A stretch of DNA of 64,000 nt from Paulinella micropora (lineage: Eukaryota > Cercozoa > Imbricatea > Euglyphida > Paulinellidae), in contig WBZZ01000447.1 in the NCBI GenBank assembly GCA_019918135.1, positions 22,501 through 86,500 on the forward strand. The letters run 5' to 3'. Shown here in pieces: positions 42,980-53,169 of this stretch. A program made the translations under genes and the position numbers. Numbering within the stretch: the first letter of the stretch is position 1; every line of letters starts with the position of its first letter. A model generated the notes under the pieces. The model had not been told where the DNA came from, ran no database searches, and was given only the letters and a program-made list of their open reading frames with translations.

Positions 42980-45208
42980 TTATAAAAATATCCGAGCGAC
43001 TATATAACATGACCGCACCGACACTGACCAACAACCAATGGTATTACAATTTCCTCCATTAATGATATTCACATTATTAAAATCAGCTTGGTTCAACAAA
43101 GTAAGCCCACGTATATCATTTCTCGTTCCATTAAATATTTTAATTCCCGTTATTGTTTGGTCTCCTGTTAGTTTTATATTTTGCCCGTCCAATGTGTCCG
43201 CATACCCTTTTGTCGCTCCGTCCGTCGCTAATGTCGGAGTTCCAAGGTTGGCTATTTTGCTACTATTACAATCTAGCCCCGAAGCATTTACCCAACCGAC
43301 TATCGTCCCATCAATAATAAAACTTATTTTTTTCGCAGAAATTTCAAAGTTGTAATATGTTGCAGTTTTCATATCCAAACTAGCAATTGACCCGATATTA
43401 CTGGTAGAATTGAAAACGATAAATGTACCCTTTGTTGTTGAATTGATTGAATTTCCCGTTATTTCAACACCACTGCTATACGTCTTAATTCCTGCTATGG
43501 TTTGGTTTCCTGTTAGTTTCACATTTTGCCCGTCTAATGTATCCACATAACTTTTATTTGCTCCGTCCGTTGTTGCTGATGGTGTGGCTAAGTTTGTTAT
43601 TTTGTTGTTATTCAAAGATAGTGTAGTGCCAGTTGCGGTTATAATTAAAGTATTACCTGAATATAACTCAACATACGAGCCCGTTATTTGTATCGGATAC
43701 CAAGTCGTTGTTGCTGTTTTTTGTGCGGCAATCATTCCTATTTTTGTATCAAATGCTATGCCAATGCCGTCAAAAGTAGTAGGATTGGACGAACCACTTA
43801 CTTCTAAAGTTGATGTAAATTTTTTATTGCCTGCTATGGTTTGGTCTCCTGTTAGTTTAACGACAGAAGTGTCAAGAGTAGAAACATCCACGCCATCAAC
43901 AAGATTAACATTTGTTATGCTTTGGCTTTTCATATCAATACCCGCACTAGCATTTACTATACTGCTAAATGTCTTAATACCCGCTATGGTTTGGTCTCCT
44001 GTTAGTTTAACCACAGATGTATCAAGGGCAGAAACGTCAACGCCATCAACATTACCAACATTTGTAATAGCAAAACCACCCATATTTAAACTGCCCGTCA
44101 TAGCCACTGTGCCGTCCTTTGCCAGTCTCGTATCAGTGTAAGCCTTCGTTGAAGCATCACCATCATAGAATGGGGCTGGAAGTCCGCTAATTGCTGTTGT
44201 GCCACTAAAATTTAAAACATTGCCAGTGTTATTCCACTCCCCGTTGTAGAAGCAAGAAGTATGGAAGAACCAACAATGCTTAGTGGATATCCCGTTGCTC
44301 CGCCTACCTCCGACGAATAAATAGAACCCATATTATTGTTGTAATTGAAGAATAACTTACCCGTGTTTAATGGATTTGAATCTTTTATACCCAAATAAGT
44401 AGTAAATGTTTTGTTTCCTGCTATGGTTTGGTCTCCTGTTAGTTTAACGACTGCGGTGTCAAGAGCCGAAACATCAATACCATCGACATTACCTACATTT
44501 GTTATGTTAAATCCTCCCATATTTAAATTTCCAAACATCATAGCGAGACCATCCAATCTAAGAAAAGGCGAGTTTGTGTTTCTCCATTGCCCTGTGCTAT
44601 AAATGAGCAGTTGGTTATCGGCGGGTGTGCCTGTAATTAACACATCGCTGTGTGTATTAATTGAACCATCCGCGGACACTTTATCATTATTATCTTCGTG
44701 CTCAGATATCCAAGTATCAACATCTTTCGTATTTAATAAATTAACTCCTGTTATATTCAAATTACCGCCCATACTAATATTGCCGAATTCATCAACATTT
44801 ATTGGAAAAGTTTTATTTACCCAGTTTATTGAGTTATATGTTAGATAACTATTCATTGCGATTGGTGCTGCAATGACTGCATCCGTTAATTTATCTACTT
44901 CAAAGTCGCTTATATAACTTGAATTTAATGTAGCAAATGAAGTATTACCCATCCGTTTTTAATACTTGATTAGCCGTGCCGTCCGCTATTGGTAAATCGT
45001 ATTCGTTATTAATTGACACATAACCAGTATCAGATATCAACAAAGATGAGTTATTATTTCGCGAGGATATTGTTATGTCGTCAGTCCTTGCTTGTATTGA
45101 GTTTGCTTCAATATGATCGCCATATAATACTCCATCAACTTCTAAATCCTCGTCTATTATCACAGAGCCGTAATAGTGATATGCCCACGGATTTCCTAAA
45201 TGGTTCAT
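42980..45208 (-). pseudogene. Fibre protein with repeated GDQTIAGxKTF units
   Basis: It starts at 45,208 (MNHLGNPWAYHYYGSVIIDE). It is built of long tandem units: LTGDQTIAGxKTF, then a variable stretch, then MGGFxITNVGNVDGVDVSAL. At least six such units are seen. Repeats of this kind form triple-stranded beta fibres in phage tails and are frequent in giant viruses and PLVs, where they are thought to contact the host. The end is Cys-containing (NGGNCNTIGCW). The gene is broken. Confidence 0.65.
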
Positions 45209-45259
45209 ATTTTAATTCTATTATTTTATAATATAAGATATATATATAGTTAAAAAAAA

Positions 45260-45889
45260 ATGAATATATTTGGACGATCACAAGAACAGCAGTCAATTGA
45301 TACGAAAACTATCGCAATCACTGCTACCCCGACATTAACAAGAAACATTCCAAATGCGTATGTTGGTCTCGATCTTAGGTCGTGGATGGAAAGTTCCACA
45401 TTCACTACTCTTTGCACGGGCGGTTATGGTAGCAAAACAATACCTAATTTAGGATATGGTTATTTTATTAAAGTTGCTTTTCGCGGGTCTTTAAATTTGC
45501 CCGCCCCGTCTGGAATAGGAACCTTTCAGTTTTGGTTTCATAAAACAGACGGAACCAATGTTGATGACTTTTACAGCGAAGTGCTAAATTATACAACCGC
45601 CATTGAGTATAAGTCTTTTGATTGTATATGGCTAATTCAAAGATACGGAGTTCAAATGAAAATGATATGGTTAATGACTTGTCCAAATCCCGCGGATACC
45701 ACCAATAATACAACAATACGAATTTCTGGAAATACGACTAATGAAGTTTTATTGACATATGCGACAGATGCTCCAATAACATTGGAAGTATATTACAAAA
45801 CGGCATCTGCGGATTATGTATCTTTTAAACCATCATATTTTAATATTGATGTGATGAGAGACATAGCACTAACTGCCTCTTACACATGA
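45260..45889 (+). CDS. Unknown virion-type protein, MNxFGxS start
   Basis: 209 residues, mostly predicted beta (FIKVAFRGSLNLPAPSGIG; TFQFWFHKTDGTNVDDFYSE; ITLEVYYKTASADYVSF). The start MNIFGRSQEQQ closely matches MNLFGQSTN of the receptor-binding-like protein at 59,384-60,619, so the two may be attached to the same base. It lies divergent to the fibre gene, 51 bp away, with TATATATATAG about 15 bp before the ATG. It looks whole. Likely a surface or fibre-head protein (inference). Confidence 0.5.
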   Translation: MNIFGRSQEQQSIDTKTIAITATPTLTRNIPNAYVGLDLRSWMESSTFTTLCTGGYGSKTIPNLGYGYFIKVAFRGSLNLPAPSGIGTFQFWFHKTDGTNVDDFYSEVLNYTTAIEYKSFDCIWLIQRYGVQMKMIWLMTCPNPADTTNNTTIRISGNTTNEVLLTYATDAPITLEVYYKTASADYVSFKPSYFNIDVMRDIALTASYT

Positions 45890-45908
45890 AACCTGTCATA
45901 CATATCTT

Positions 45909-46541
45909 TTAATGTCGTGAGTTTGCCCTCGTGTTGAGATAAGACATCGCGGAAAAAGTCTTATAATCTAACTTACCATATTTAAGAATGGGACGTTGGT
46001 CTGGTGGTATGTGTGCGTATCTACTCTCGTGCCATTTCTTCATATCCTCCTGCATTATGGTGCGGTCTTCCACTTTCATATACAAGAAATTAAACGGGTC
46101 TTTGGATACTTTCAAATGTGCCGTTGTTATTTCATAGCAACTATACCCGCTCTCGGGCGGATTCCGCTTTGCTTTAATCGGTGTTTTCTTTTCCCTAACT
46201 GGCGCAGGTTCCTCTTTTGCTTCTAAAACTGGCATTTCTTTTTTCGCCAATTCTTCTCCTACGTTGGCCTTGATTTCAGTAATACCAGTTTCCTTCAAAT
46301 CACTTTCTTTAAAAGGCGTAAATTCTTCTGGTTCGTCATTAAAAACGACGTTCTTCAATGTATCAACGGAGGGCAATACGACTTCAACATTATCACTCTG
46401 CGGGGGTTGTTCGGGTCGGTATTTTTCGTAAAATGCGACAATTTCAGGTTTGAGCGATTTGCTTGTTGGCAGTTTTATGTCGCTACTTAAATGAGTCCAT
46501 TTTTCTATTTGACTTAGATACTCTCCTTTGGTTGATGGCAT
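45909..46541 (-). CDS. TGITEIKANV-family protein
   Basis: 210 residues, whole. EYLSQIEKWTHL near the start, LKPEIVAFYEKYRP, DNVEVVLPS, FTPFKESDLKETGITEIKANV (about residues 75-95), then an acidic/basic linker (EEPAPVREKKTPIKAKR) and a C-terminal domain with YKTFSAMSYLNTR. Homologous to the gene at 23,732-24,204 in element A over the first about 95 residues. No known domain. It lies just downstream of the helicase on the same strand, so a replication-linked role is possible but unproven. Confidence 0.6.
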   Translation of the reverse strand: MPSTKGEYLSQIEKWTHLSSDIKLPTSKSLKPEIVAFYEKYRPEQPPQSDNVEVVLPSVDTLKNVVFNDEPEEFTPFKESDLKETGITEIKANVGEELAKKEMPVLEAKEEPAPVREKKTPIKAKRNPPESGYSCYEITTAHLKVSKDPFNFLYMKVEDRTIMQEDMKKWHESRYAHIPPDQRPILKYGKLDYKTFSAMSYLNTRANSRH

Positions 46542-46623
46542 GTTCTATATAAGCACAACAAAAAAAATCTGTTTTTTATATTGTTTATTCGTCATCGTCG
46601 TCATCGTCGTCATCGTCAAAAGC

Positions 46624-48923
46624 CTATTCATTATCACCATAAATAACCTTCCATTGATTTTTACACTCTTCTAATGTTGGTAAATCTACGTATCTAACTC
46701 GCGCACCTGCTTCCATCGTTTTCTTCTTTTCTACCATACTTGGCATCAGTTTTCTAAGACTAGTCCAGAAACTAACCCGCGAAGTGTGCGGGTCATTCGC
46801 ATTTGCTTTATACACGTCATACAATTCTTCTTTTGAAACTTCTTCACCAAAACGAATTCCTGAAAATTGGTTTGTAATATATCCCAAGTTCAAGCAATCA
46901 AAACATTTTATCAACTTTGAAAGAGATTTCACTTTTTGTTCTCGTAGCCCCTTTGTAATGATTGTTTCGCGGTCGTTAAACTCGCTAAGGTCTCGTTCAA
47001 GAAGAAACTTTGCCAGTCGTTGCCTGTCAATAGATCTAATATCCTCAATCACTTTTCTCTTTTCGTCTGATTTCATGAGTGCCAGTTCGTCAGACACTTC
47101 AAGGACGAGCCATCGTTGCTCTGTGGTTCCCGCTGGCACTACCCATTCTTCGTTTGAAGCAAGGACTAAGAATAACATATTTTCTAGTGTTAGATTTGGT
47201 AAATATTTTTATTTAAGAGTGAGCGTGTTTTCTGATACAAGTTTCTTAATTGTTCCCGCTCGTTCTTTATCACCACCCCAAACCATTTCGTCCATAAATA
47301 CTACGATTGCTTTTGCGAGTTGCGCATTGAAATCGCCTAATATTTCTCTAACGTCGGACGGCTGGAAGTAATAATCGGCACCTATTATGTCTTTGAATAT
47401 TTCAAGAATAATACCCTTACCTGCTCGTTCAGTGCTTGTCAAAACTAATGATAAGTGTAGTTTTTGCCACGGCTTTTGGTAAATGCTCGCAAACATATCA
47501 AGCACCTTTTTATATATATCTTGCCTTCCCCCACACCATCTGTTTAGGATATGTTGAAAGAATGCTTCATTTTTTTCTTCTTCTGCCGTGAAGGATTTCA
47601 CGTCTCCTAATGTGTCCGCTGGGATTTCAAAACCCTTAAACAAGTTATAAAATCCTTGTTTGTCGTTATCAAAGTATGCTTTGGGGTCAAATATCACGTC
47701 ATTTACTTCGCGTCTTCTTGGGTGTGTAGTCCACATTTTATACAAATCAACAATGTTCAATTTGGCGGGGTTTTTACCTAGCGCTATCCAGTCCTCCTTT
47801 GATAAGTTGGTCTTTACTCTTTTGTTTTTGAAGAATGATTCCATTGCTGATTCCGTCTTGTAGCGAAATACCTTCTTACCTCTTGAATCAACATATTCTT
47901 CAATTATGGCGGGCTTCGCCAAGTTAGCAAAAGTGTATGATTCATTCATCCATGCCAAAGCAGTGTCTATTAATTCTTTGAATTTTTCTACGCTTTTACA
48001 TTGGCAGGCGAGTCGGCGCAGGTCATCAATCGTGTTGATATTACGGACGATAGGGGGCGATAATTCGTGAATTCTCATGCCTTTACCCTCGCAAGTGCTA
48101 TCGTGGCAGTAGAAATACAACCAGTCTCTTCTCCATACTACATAGCAATTGTCGCTTTTATTTTCTCTCCGTTTATAATACATACTCGTGTCCCTATGGT
48201 TTTTAAAACAAACATTCTCTGCTTTATTTCAACAATTTCTACATTTGGTATTTTGCTGAGTATAATTTCGCGTATTTCGTCCAACGTAATATGTTGATAT
48301 CGCTTCAAAGTTGTATATTCGGGAATTTTGACCTCGTAAAATGTATTGTCATCGGGGCGCATAATCAGATAATCGTCAATGTCTACATCTTGTAGCAGTT
48401 TCAAAGTGTTTGTTTTTGGGGTATATGAATACGGAAGCAAAACGCGGTCGCTATCCTCTTTATGAGAGTAGATAGTGCGGAAAGCCCTGTTTTTGTTATA
48501 GACGGAAATATCAAGTATGGTTCGTAATTCAATATTCTTGTCGGCTCGTTCAAATGTGAAGCAAAGGTCGGGATAATCTTTTTCAATCACTACTTCCACA
48601 TACTTCCAAAACTCTTTTTGTGTTTCGCAGTTTTTAAACACCAAGCCGTTATCGTAAGAAAAATGGCACGACATTTTACCATTCTTGCTCGCATCCAAGT
48701 ATTTGGCTTTTTTGGGATTATACTTCAAACCCATATTAGCAAATACGTTTTCCATAAGCGTGTTCCACCGCTCATACATTTTTTCTCGTGTGATTGATAA
48801 TTCATCGCCATCAATGTCGGCAAACATTCGTTGGGGTTTGTTTTCCATTAATACTTCATAGTATTGCTTTTGGTCATCGGGCGTGTTTTCAATCAACTCA
48901 ATGAAATCTTCTTGGCATGGCAT
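46624..48923 (-). pseudogene. Primase-SF3 helicase, broken in about two places
   Basis: The N-terminal part (start 48,923) has MFADIDGDE, the acidic pair of archaeo-eukaryotic primases, then GKMSCHFSY with the His and LDISVYNKNRAFRTIYSHK, the third primase motif. A Cys/His segment YFYCHDSTCEGKGMRI follows. The helicase has LVLTSTERAGKGIILEIF (Walker A, GxGK in variant form), KAIVVFMDEMVWGGDKE (Walker B) and LASNEEWVVP (motif C, with Asn). This is the usual layout in virophages and PLVs that do not use PolB. It synthesises primers and unwinds DNA at replication forks. The Asp-rich tail is encoded by (GTCATC)n near 46,595. Confidence 0.75.
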
Positions 48924-48938
48924 AGTGGTAAATTGTTA

Positions 48939-50966
48939 ATGGGGCGAGGAATTAAACCAAAATGGAGGAGATATATTCTTTTCACAGACATCAGGTGATT
49001 ATCAGTATTTCTTATTTACTCTAAATACTGCTACAAGCGGAACCGCGAACCAAAGGGGTTATGTATTTACGAATGTAGCATCTGATGTAAAAGGGGCGGG
49101 ACTTTATATTTCAAAACTTTTGGATAATAAAAGTGCTTCGTCTGACATTGTCCGTTTTAACAATGCTGGGGGTATGCGGTTTTATGGTGCCTTAGATATG
49201 AACTCAAACAATATAACAAATGGCGGAACAATAACGGGAACTACATTAACGGCAACTGCTGGCATGACTACAACAACATTAACGGCGAGCGACAAGATAA
49301 CGACGGCATCAGGTATGCCAATAATCATAGGCAATACAACGAAAGGAATAGGAACGACTGCGGGCTTAGAAATATATGGAACTTATAACAATAATACAAC
49401 TGGAGCACATATACAGGCTATTACAACAGAAGATATATATCCAACTTTTCAACTAACTAATTTAAGTCATAATAACATAAATATGACTTTTGATGCGTAT
49501 TTAGATGCTGGTGGATGGAAATCAAGTTATGCGATTCTAATTTTCTAATTAGTAAATGGAATAATAAACTTAGATTTTTGTATGATAGCGGGAAAAATGT
49601 GGGGGTTGCTGTTCCTTGGTCTCTCGCTCTGGAACTTGACACATCGGGCTTATTAACAACAAAGGCGATTACAGCGAGCGGATTAATAACAGCAAATGCG
49701 GGAATATCAACAACAACCGCAACCGCAAGTGGATTAATAACAGCAAACGCGGGGATTACATATACTGGCACACTAACATCAGCAACGAATGCCAGTGGAG
49801 CGAAAATAGGAATTCAGGGAATAACAGACGGAACAAATGCAAAAGGAATATTTCTATGGGATACGACTAATACAAGTTGGGGGATTTATGCAGCATCTGG
49901 CGGAGGTAGAAACACTAGAAGTTTGGCAAATGGTTTGGCGGTTTCTGGAAATGATTTTAATTCACTTGCTTTTCGTTTTAGGATTGCTAATGATGCTACG
50001 ATGGGTTTCTTGTGGGAGAATTCAGGGGAACAACTATTAATGTCGTTGAATGGATTAAACGGGACATTATGGACGAAAGGATTGATAACGGCTAGTGCTG
50101 GGATATCAACAACAACATTAACAACAAGCGACAATATAGTAGTAGGTGCTGGAAAAAGTGTTTTCATAGATAGGTCAGGATATACAAACACAAACAACAA
50201 ATTAGTTTTGTGGGATGGTGGAACAGGCTCCACGACTGCTTTTAATGGATTTGGTATTAAACTAGACACAATGATGTACAATGTTAATGCTACAACTGAT
50301 AATCACATATTTTACTATGGTGCCACAAATGAATTATTTAGAATTGGTAATGCGGGAATTACTGCTTCAAAGGCAATAACGGCAAATGCTGGATTAACTA
50401 TGACAACAACATCCAGCGGATTTTTAACGCTAAGACAAAGACCAAACAATACGTCCAACCCGCAAATATATATGAAAGCAGGAGACTCATCGGGTTATGC
50501 GGTGGTAATGAATACAGGTGGATTATTACACGCTTGGTCAACTTCATTGTCAAATGGTGAAAACAATACAGGATATGTTTATATGACTGCGGGGGCAAAT
50601 ACATGGTCTTCTGGTTCAGACAGGAGATTAAAATCAGATATTAAAACACTAGACTGCGGGGATTGTTGCGATAAACTGATGAAAATAAATTGCTGTTCAT
50701 ATTATTTGAAATCAGACGAAAAGAAACAGAAAAAGAACCACGGATTTATTGCGGATGAAGTAAAAAAAATATTTCCAGAATTTGTATCTGAAAGTGGAAT
50801 AAAAGCAGACGATGGGGATGGAAACTTTGAAGGTATATCATACACGGACTTCATACCAATACTGGTTAGTGCTTTTCAACACATGGCGGAAAAGGTAGTT
50901 AATTTAGAAAAACAAAATAATAATCTCATGAATATACTACAAGAAATTAGAGAAAATGTCAAATAA
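48939..50966 (+). pseudogene. Fibre protein with C-terminal S74 chaperone domain
   Basis: The long shaft is made of Thr/Ala-rich repeats such as TATAGMTTTTLTASDKI and TANAGISTTTATASGLI. The C-terminus has SDRRLKSDIKTL, HGFIADEVKKIFPEFV and YTDFIPILVSAFQHMAEKV, the signature of the intramolecular chaperone/peptidase S74. That domain trimerises the fibre and then cuts itself off at the Ser of SDRRLK, as in phage endosialidases. The S-K pair is present. A Cys set (DCGDCCDKLMKINCC) sits in the chaperone. The gene is not continuous near its shaft. Confidence 0.7.
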
Positions 50967-51309
50967 TACGACTAGACTTCACAGACCCCCGCCTATTATG
51001 GATATGGATGGCGAACTAACCCCCGAATTAAAGTCTCGTGTTCTTGAAGTAGAACTAAAGACTGAAGAGAAAAAAATAGAGCACGAATTGGAAGATAACT
51101 GGAATTGTTGTTGTATAAAAAACAGACCGACAGACAGCCGAATGATTAAGTATCTATTTCAAATGATGATTATAATAGCAATCATCACGATTTGCTTAAT
51201 AAAACTCGCTAAAAATAACATGCCTTGTGAGCAGGCTAATGTATATGTAGGTATCCTTACACTCTTCATCGGCATCGTGCTTCCTTCTCCTTCTTCAAGT
51301 AAGAAGTGA
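50956..51309 (+). CDS. Small membrane protein, two transmembrane helices
   Basis: 117 residues, overlapping the fibre stop by 11 bp. Residues 1-60 are charged with a Cys cluster (WNCCCIKN). Then come two hydrophobic segments (about 73-88, MMIIIAIITICLIKLA, and about 95-112, VYVGILTLFIGIVLP) with a short loop, and a Lys-Lys end. The tight link to the fibre gene suggests a virion membrane or fibre-anchoring role (inference). No family is recognised. Confidence 0.55.
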   Translation: MSNNTTRLHRPPPIMDMDGELTPELKSRVLEVELKTEEKKIEHELEDNWNCCCIKNRPTDSRMIKYLFQMMIIIAIITICLIKLAKNNMPCEQANVYVGILTLFIGIVLPSPSSSKK

Positions 51310-51546
51310 GCATTCATACAAATGTATTTTATACCACATAGCATCATTTGAGCACATTAAAGGTAGTGCTTCATCCCATCCAACGCACCAGTCTGACATC
51401 GGTTTGTAAATACATTTGAATTTTGAGTTAATCCCGCTCTGGATACAATAAACACATCCATCTTTTTTTGTTTGATTTGCTCTGCTATAAAAGTCGCAGG
51501 CAGTCCGCGACATAGCGGAGCACGCAAATAGCAATATTAACAACAT
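51295..51546 (-). CDS. Small secreted-type Cys-rich protein
   Basis: 83 residues. The first about 20 (MLLILLFACSAMSRTAC) look like a signal peptide. The rest holds eight Cys (CVYCIQSG, FKCIYKP, DWCVGW, LMCSND, YECS), fitting disulfide-bonded extracellular or lumenal folding. It overlaps the end of the membrane protein gene on the other strand. It may be secreted or virion-surface; no family is recognised. Confidence 0.45.
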   Translation of the reverse strand: MLLILLFACSAMSRTACDFYSRANQTKKDGCVYCIQSGINSKFKCIYKPMSDWCVGWDEALPLMCSNDAMWYKIHLYECSLLT

Positions 51547-51764
51547 TATATATTATCTTTCTCTTTAATTATATTATTATAAATTGCTTCTCGTTGCTTA
51601 TCTGATAGCGGTAAGCGGTAAAGGATATTTTCAGGTTTTCTAAAAATGTTGGGGTTTCTATTCACTAAGTTCTGAGTGATGCGGATTTGGTCAATTTCCT
51701 TCCCTAGCCTTTCCAACTCTTCAAGTTGTTGCTCGTCTTTGCTTTTTTCTTTTTTATTTTCCAT
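51546..51764 (-). CDS. Small acidic/basic helical protein
   Basis: 72 residues from the ATG at 51,764 (MENKKEKSKDEQQLEELERL). A longer frame with an upstream ATG would add a hydrophobic stretch that overlaps the divergent gene at 51,789, so the shorter start is preferred. The helical N-terminal half is followed by LPLSDKQREAIYNNIIKEK. No family recognised. Its stop abuts the previous gene. Confidence 0.4.
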   Translation of the reverse strand: MENKKEKSKDEQQLEELERLGKEIDQIRITQNLVNRNPNIFRKPENILYRLPLSDKQREAIYNNIIKEKDNI

Positions 51765-51788
51765 GCTATATAATAGCGGATATAAAAA

Positions 51789-51980
51789 ATGCCACACGAA
51801 AAACCATTTTTTACATATTACAACGAAATTAGACGCGAACATAAGTATTTGTTGGATGAAGCAGATGCTGATTGGGCTGAACAAGTTAATGAAGGTATCA
51901 ATAGTCAAGCCCGCGAGAGGCTTAGAGCGGATAGATTGTTGGATGCTTCAAAAAGAGGGGGAATACTATGGAGGATTTAA
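51789..51980 (+). CDS. Small unknown protein
   Basis: 63 residues, charged and helical (YNEIRREHKYLLDEADADWA; NSQARERLRADRLLDASKRG). It overlaps the next gene by 13 bp, the close packing typical of this element. A TATATAA-like stretch lies about 20 bp upstream. Not recognised. Confidence 0.4.
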   Translation: MPHEKPFFTYYNEIRREHKYLLDEADADWAEQVNEGINSQARERLRADRLLDASKRGGILWRI

Positions 51981-52306
51981 AAGATAAGATTAGTGCGTTG
52001 GACAATAAGCAAAGTATTTATGTAAATATGAATTACGATGAACTGAAATCACACCTTCAAGATGACGGCATTGATATTAAAGAATTTGAAAGAAAACACG
52101 GAACTGCCCCCATGAACGAACAAATGATTGAAATGCGAAAATTAGCAATGGCTACCGATAAATATGATATAGCGCACATAGACGACAATATCCAGCAAAT
52201 GAAGCGTGATATAGCGCAATTGGTAAAACAAGAATATAAAGAAGAAGACTTAAAACGATTAACTGATAAGGGTTTAACGTATATGAAACGGACAAAACTC
52301 GCGTAA
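51968..52306 (+). CDS. Charged helical protein upstream of the PLA2-like ORF
   Basis: 112 residues. MNYDELKSHLQDDGIDIKEF, then heptad-like charged helices (NIQQMKRDIAQLVKQEYKEE). It resembles the helical N-terminal region often seen in large minor capsid proteins. Not recognised; it directly precedes the next gene on the same strand. Confidence 0.4.
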   Translation: MEDLKDKISALDNKQSIYVNMNYDELKSHLQDDGIDIKEFERKHGTAPMNEQMIEMRKLAMATDKYDIAHIDDNIQQMKRDIAQLVKQEYKEEDLKRLTDKGLTYMKRTKLA

Positions 52307-52431
52307 TACGAAGAGAGGATAGAGCACAAGCGGAGCAGGATTATAAGGAATGGAAAGAAAACCGAGAAGAGTGGGAGAGAAAACACCCAGATGATGCTTT
52401 AATAGAAGCACAGATAGGCGACGAACACAAG

Positions 52432-53169
52432 ATGCTTGTGCCACGAATAGGTAATGACCCCCGAAGTGTAGAAAGATTTGTTAATGCTATTATTAGAAGT
52501 ATTCAGGAGATAATTATGAGTCCCAGACTTAACAGATTACTTAACCTTGCTACAGGTGCTGGGCGATATGGTGTGATAAGGCTAGCGTGGGGGCAGATAT
52601 TGAGATTAATTGCCAACAATCCACAACTACGTGCGATGAATGTTGGATTACTTGGAAGAAGAAGAGCAGATGCTTTCAATACCCTTTTGCTAGCACTAGC
52701 GAGAAATGAAGTGCCAGAGGGTTTGCCTCCGCCTAATCCTCGTCTGATCGCAAGCGGACAACAAAGAATAGGTGATTATGTGTTGAAGGATATGTTGAGA
52801 AGATTAGGCTTACAGGTATCAACAATGATGGCATGGCAGACATTTAAAACAGGCGTACAGACTATGACGGTTCTCGGTCTTGGAAACGCACTTGGAGAAA
52901 TATATAGAACATGGTCTGCTCAACCAGATGCTCTCATTAAGTTGGAAGAAGAACGAATTCATACCGAGGGAAGTAATTATAATGGTGGGGGCACACGAGT
53001 AGAAAGCCGTCTTCAATTAGAAGATAGAACTCGTGGCAAATTTCCTTACACTCTACCAGCAGATGCTTTAGACTTAGTTGCTTTCGAACATGATTTATTG
53101 TATGCGTCAGGTGATAAGAATGTCCAAGACTTTGCCGATAAACGATATTTGAAAGAATTACCAATATGA
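52432..53169 (+). CDS. Putative minor virion protein with phospholipase A2-like end
   Basis: 245 residues. Residues 1-160 are helical and basic (VERFVNAIIRSIQEIIM; GRYGVIRLAWGQILRLIAN; RLGLQVSTMMAW) with an amphipathic stretch TMTVLGLGNALGEIYRTW. The last 60 residues have NYNGGGTR (like the YxGxG calcium loop), then TRGKFPYTLPADALDLVAFE, HDLLYASG with the catalytic His-Asp pair, and FADKRYLKEL. The same order occurs in the PLA2 domain of parvovirus VP1, used to breach endosomal membranes. The gene overlaps the next by ATGA. Homology is judged by eye. An upstream in-frame extension without ATG exists to about 52,307. Confidence 0.5.
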   Translation: MLVPRIGNDPRSVERFVNAIIRSIQEIIMSPRLNRLLNLATGAGRYGVIRLAWGQILRLIANNPQLRAMNVGLLGRRRADAFNTLLLALARNEVPEGLPPPNPRLIASGQQRIGDYVLKDMLRRLGLQVSTMMAWQTFKTGVQTMTVLGLGNALGEIYRTWSAQPDALIKLEEERIHTEGSNYNGGGTRVESRLQLEDRTRGKFPYTLPADALDLVAFEHDLLYASGDKNVQDFADKRYLKELPI

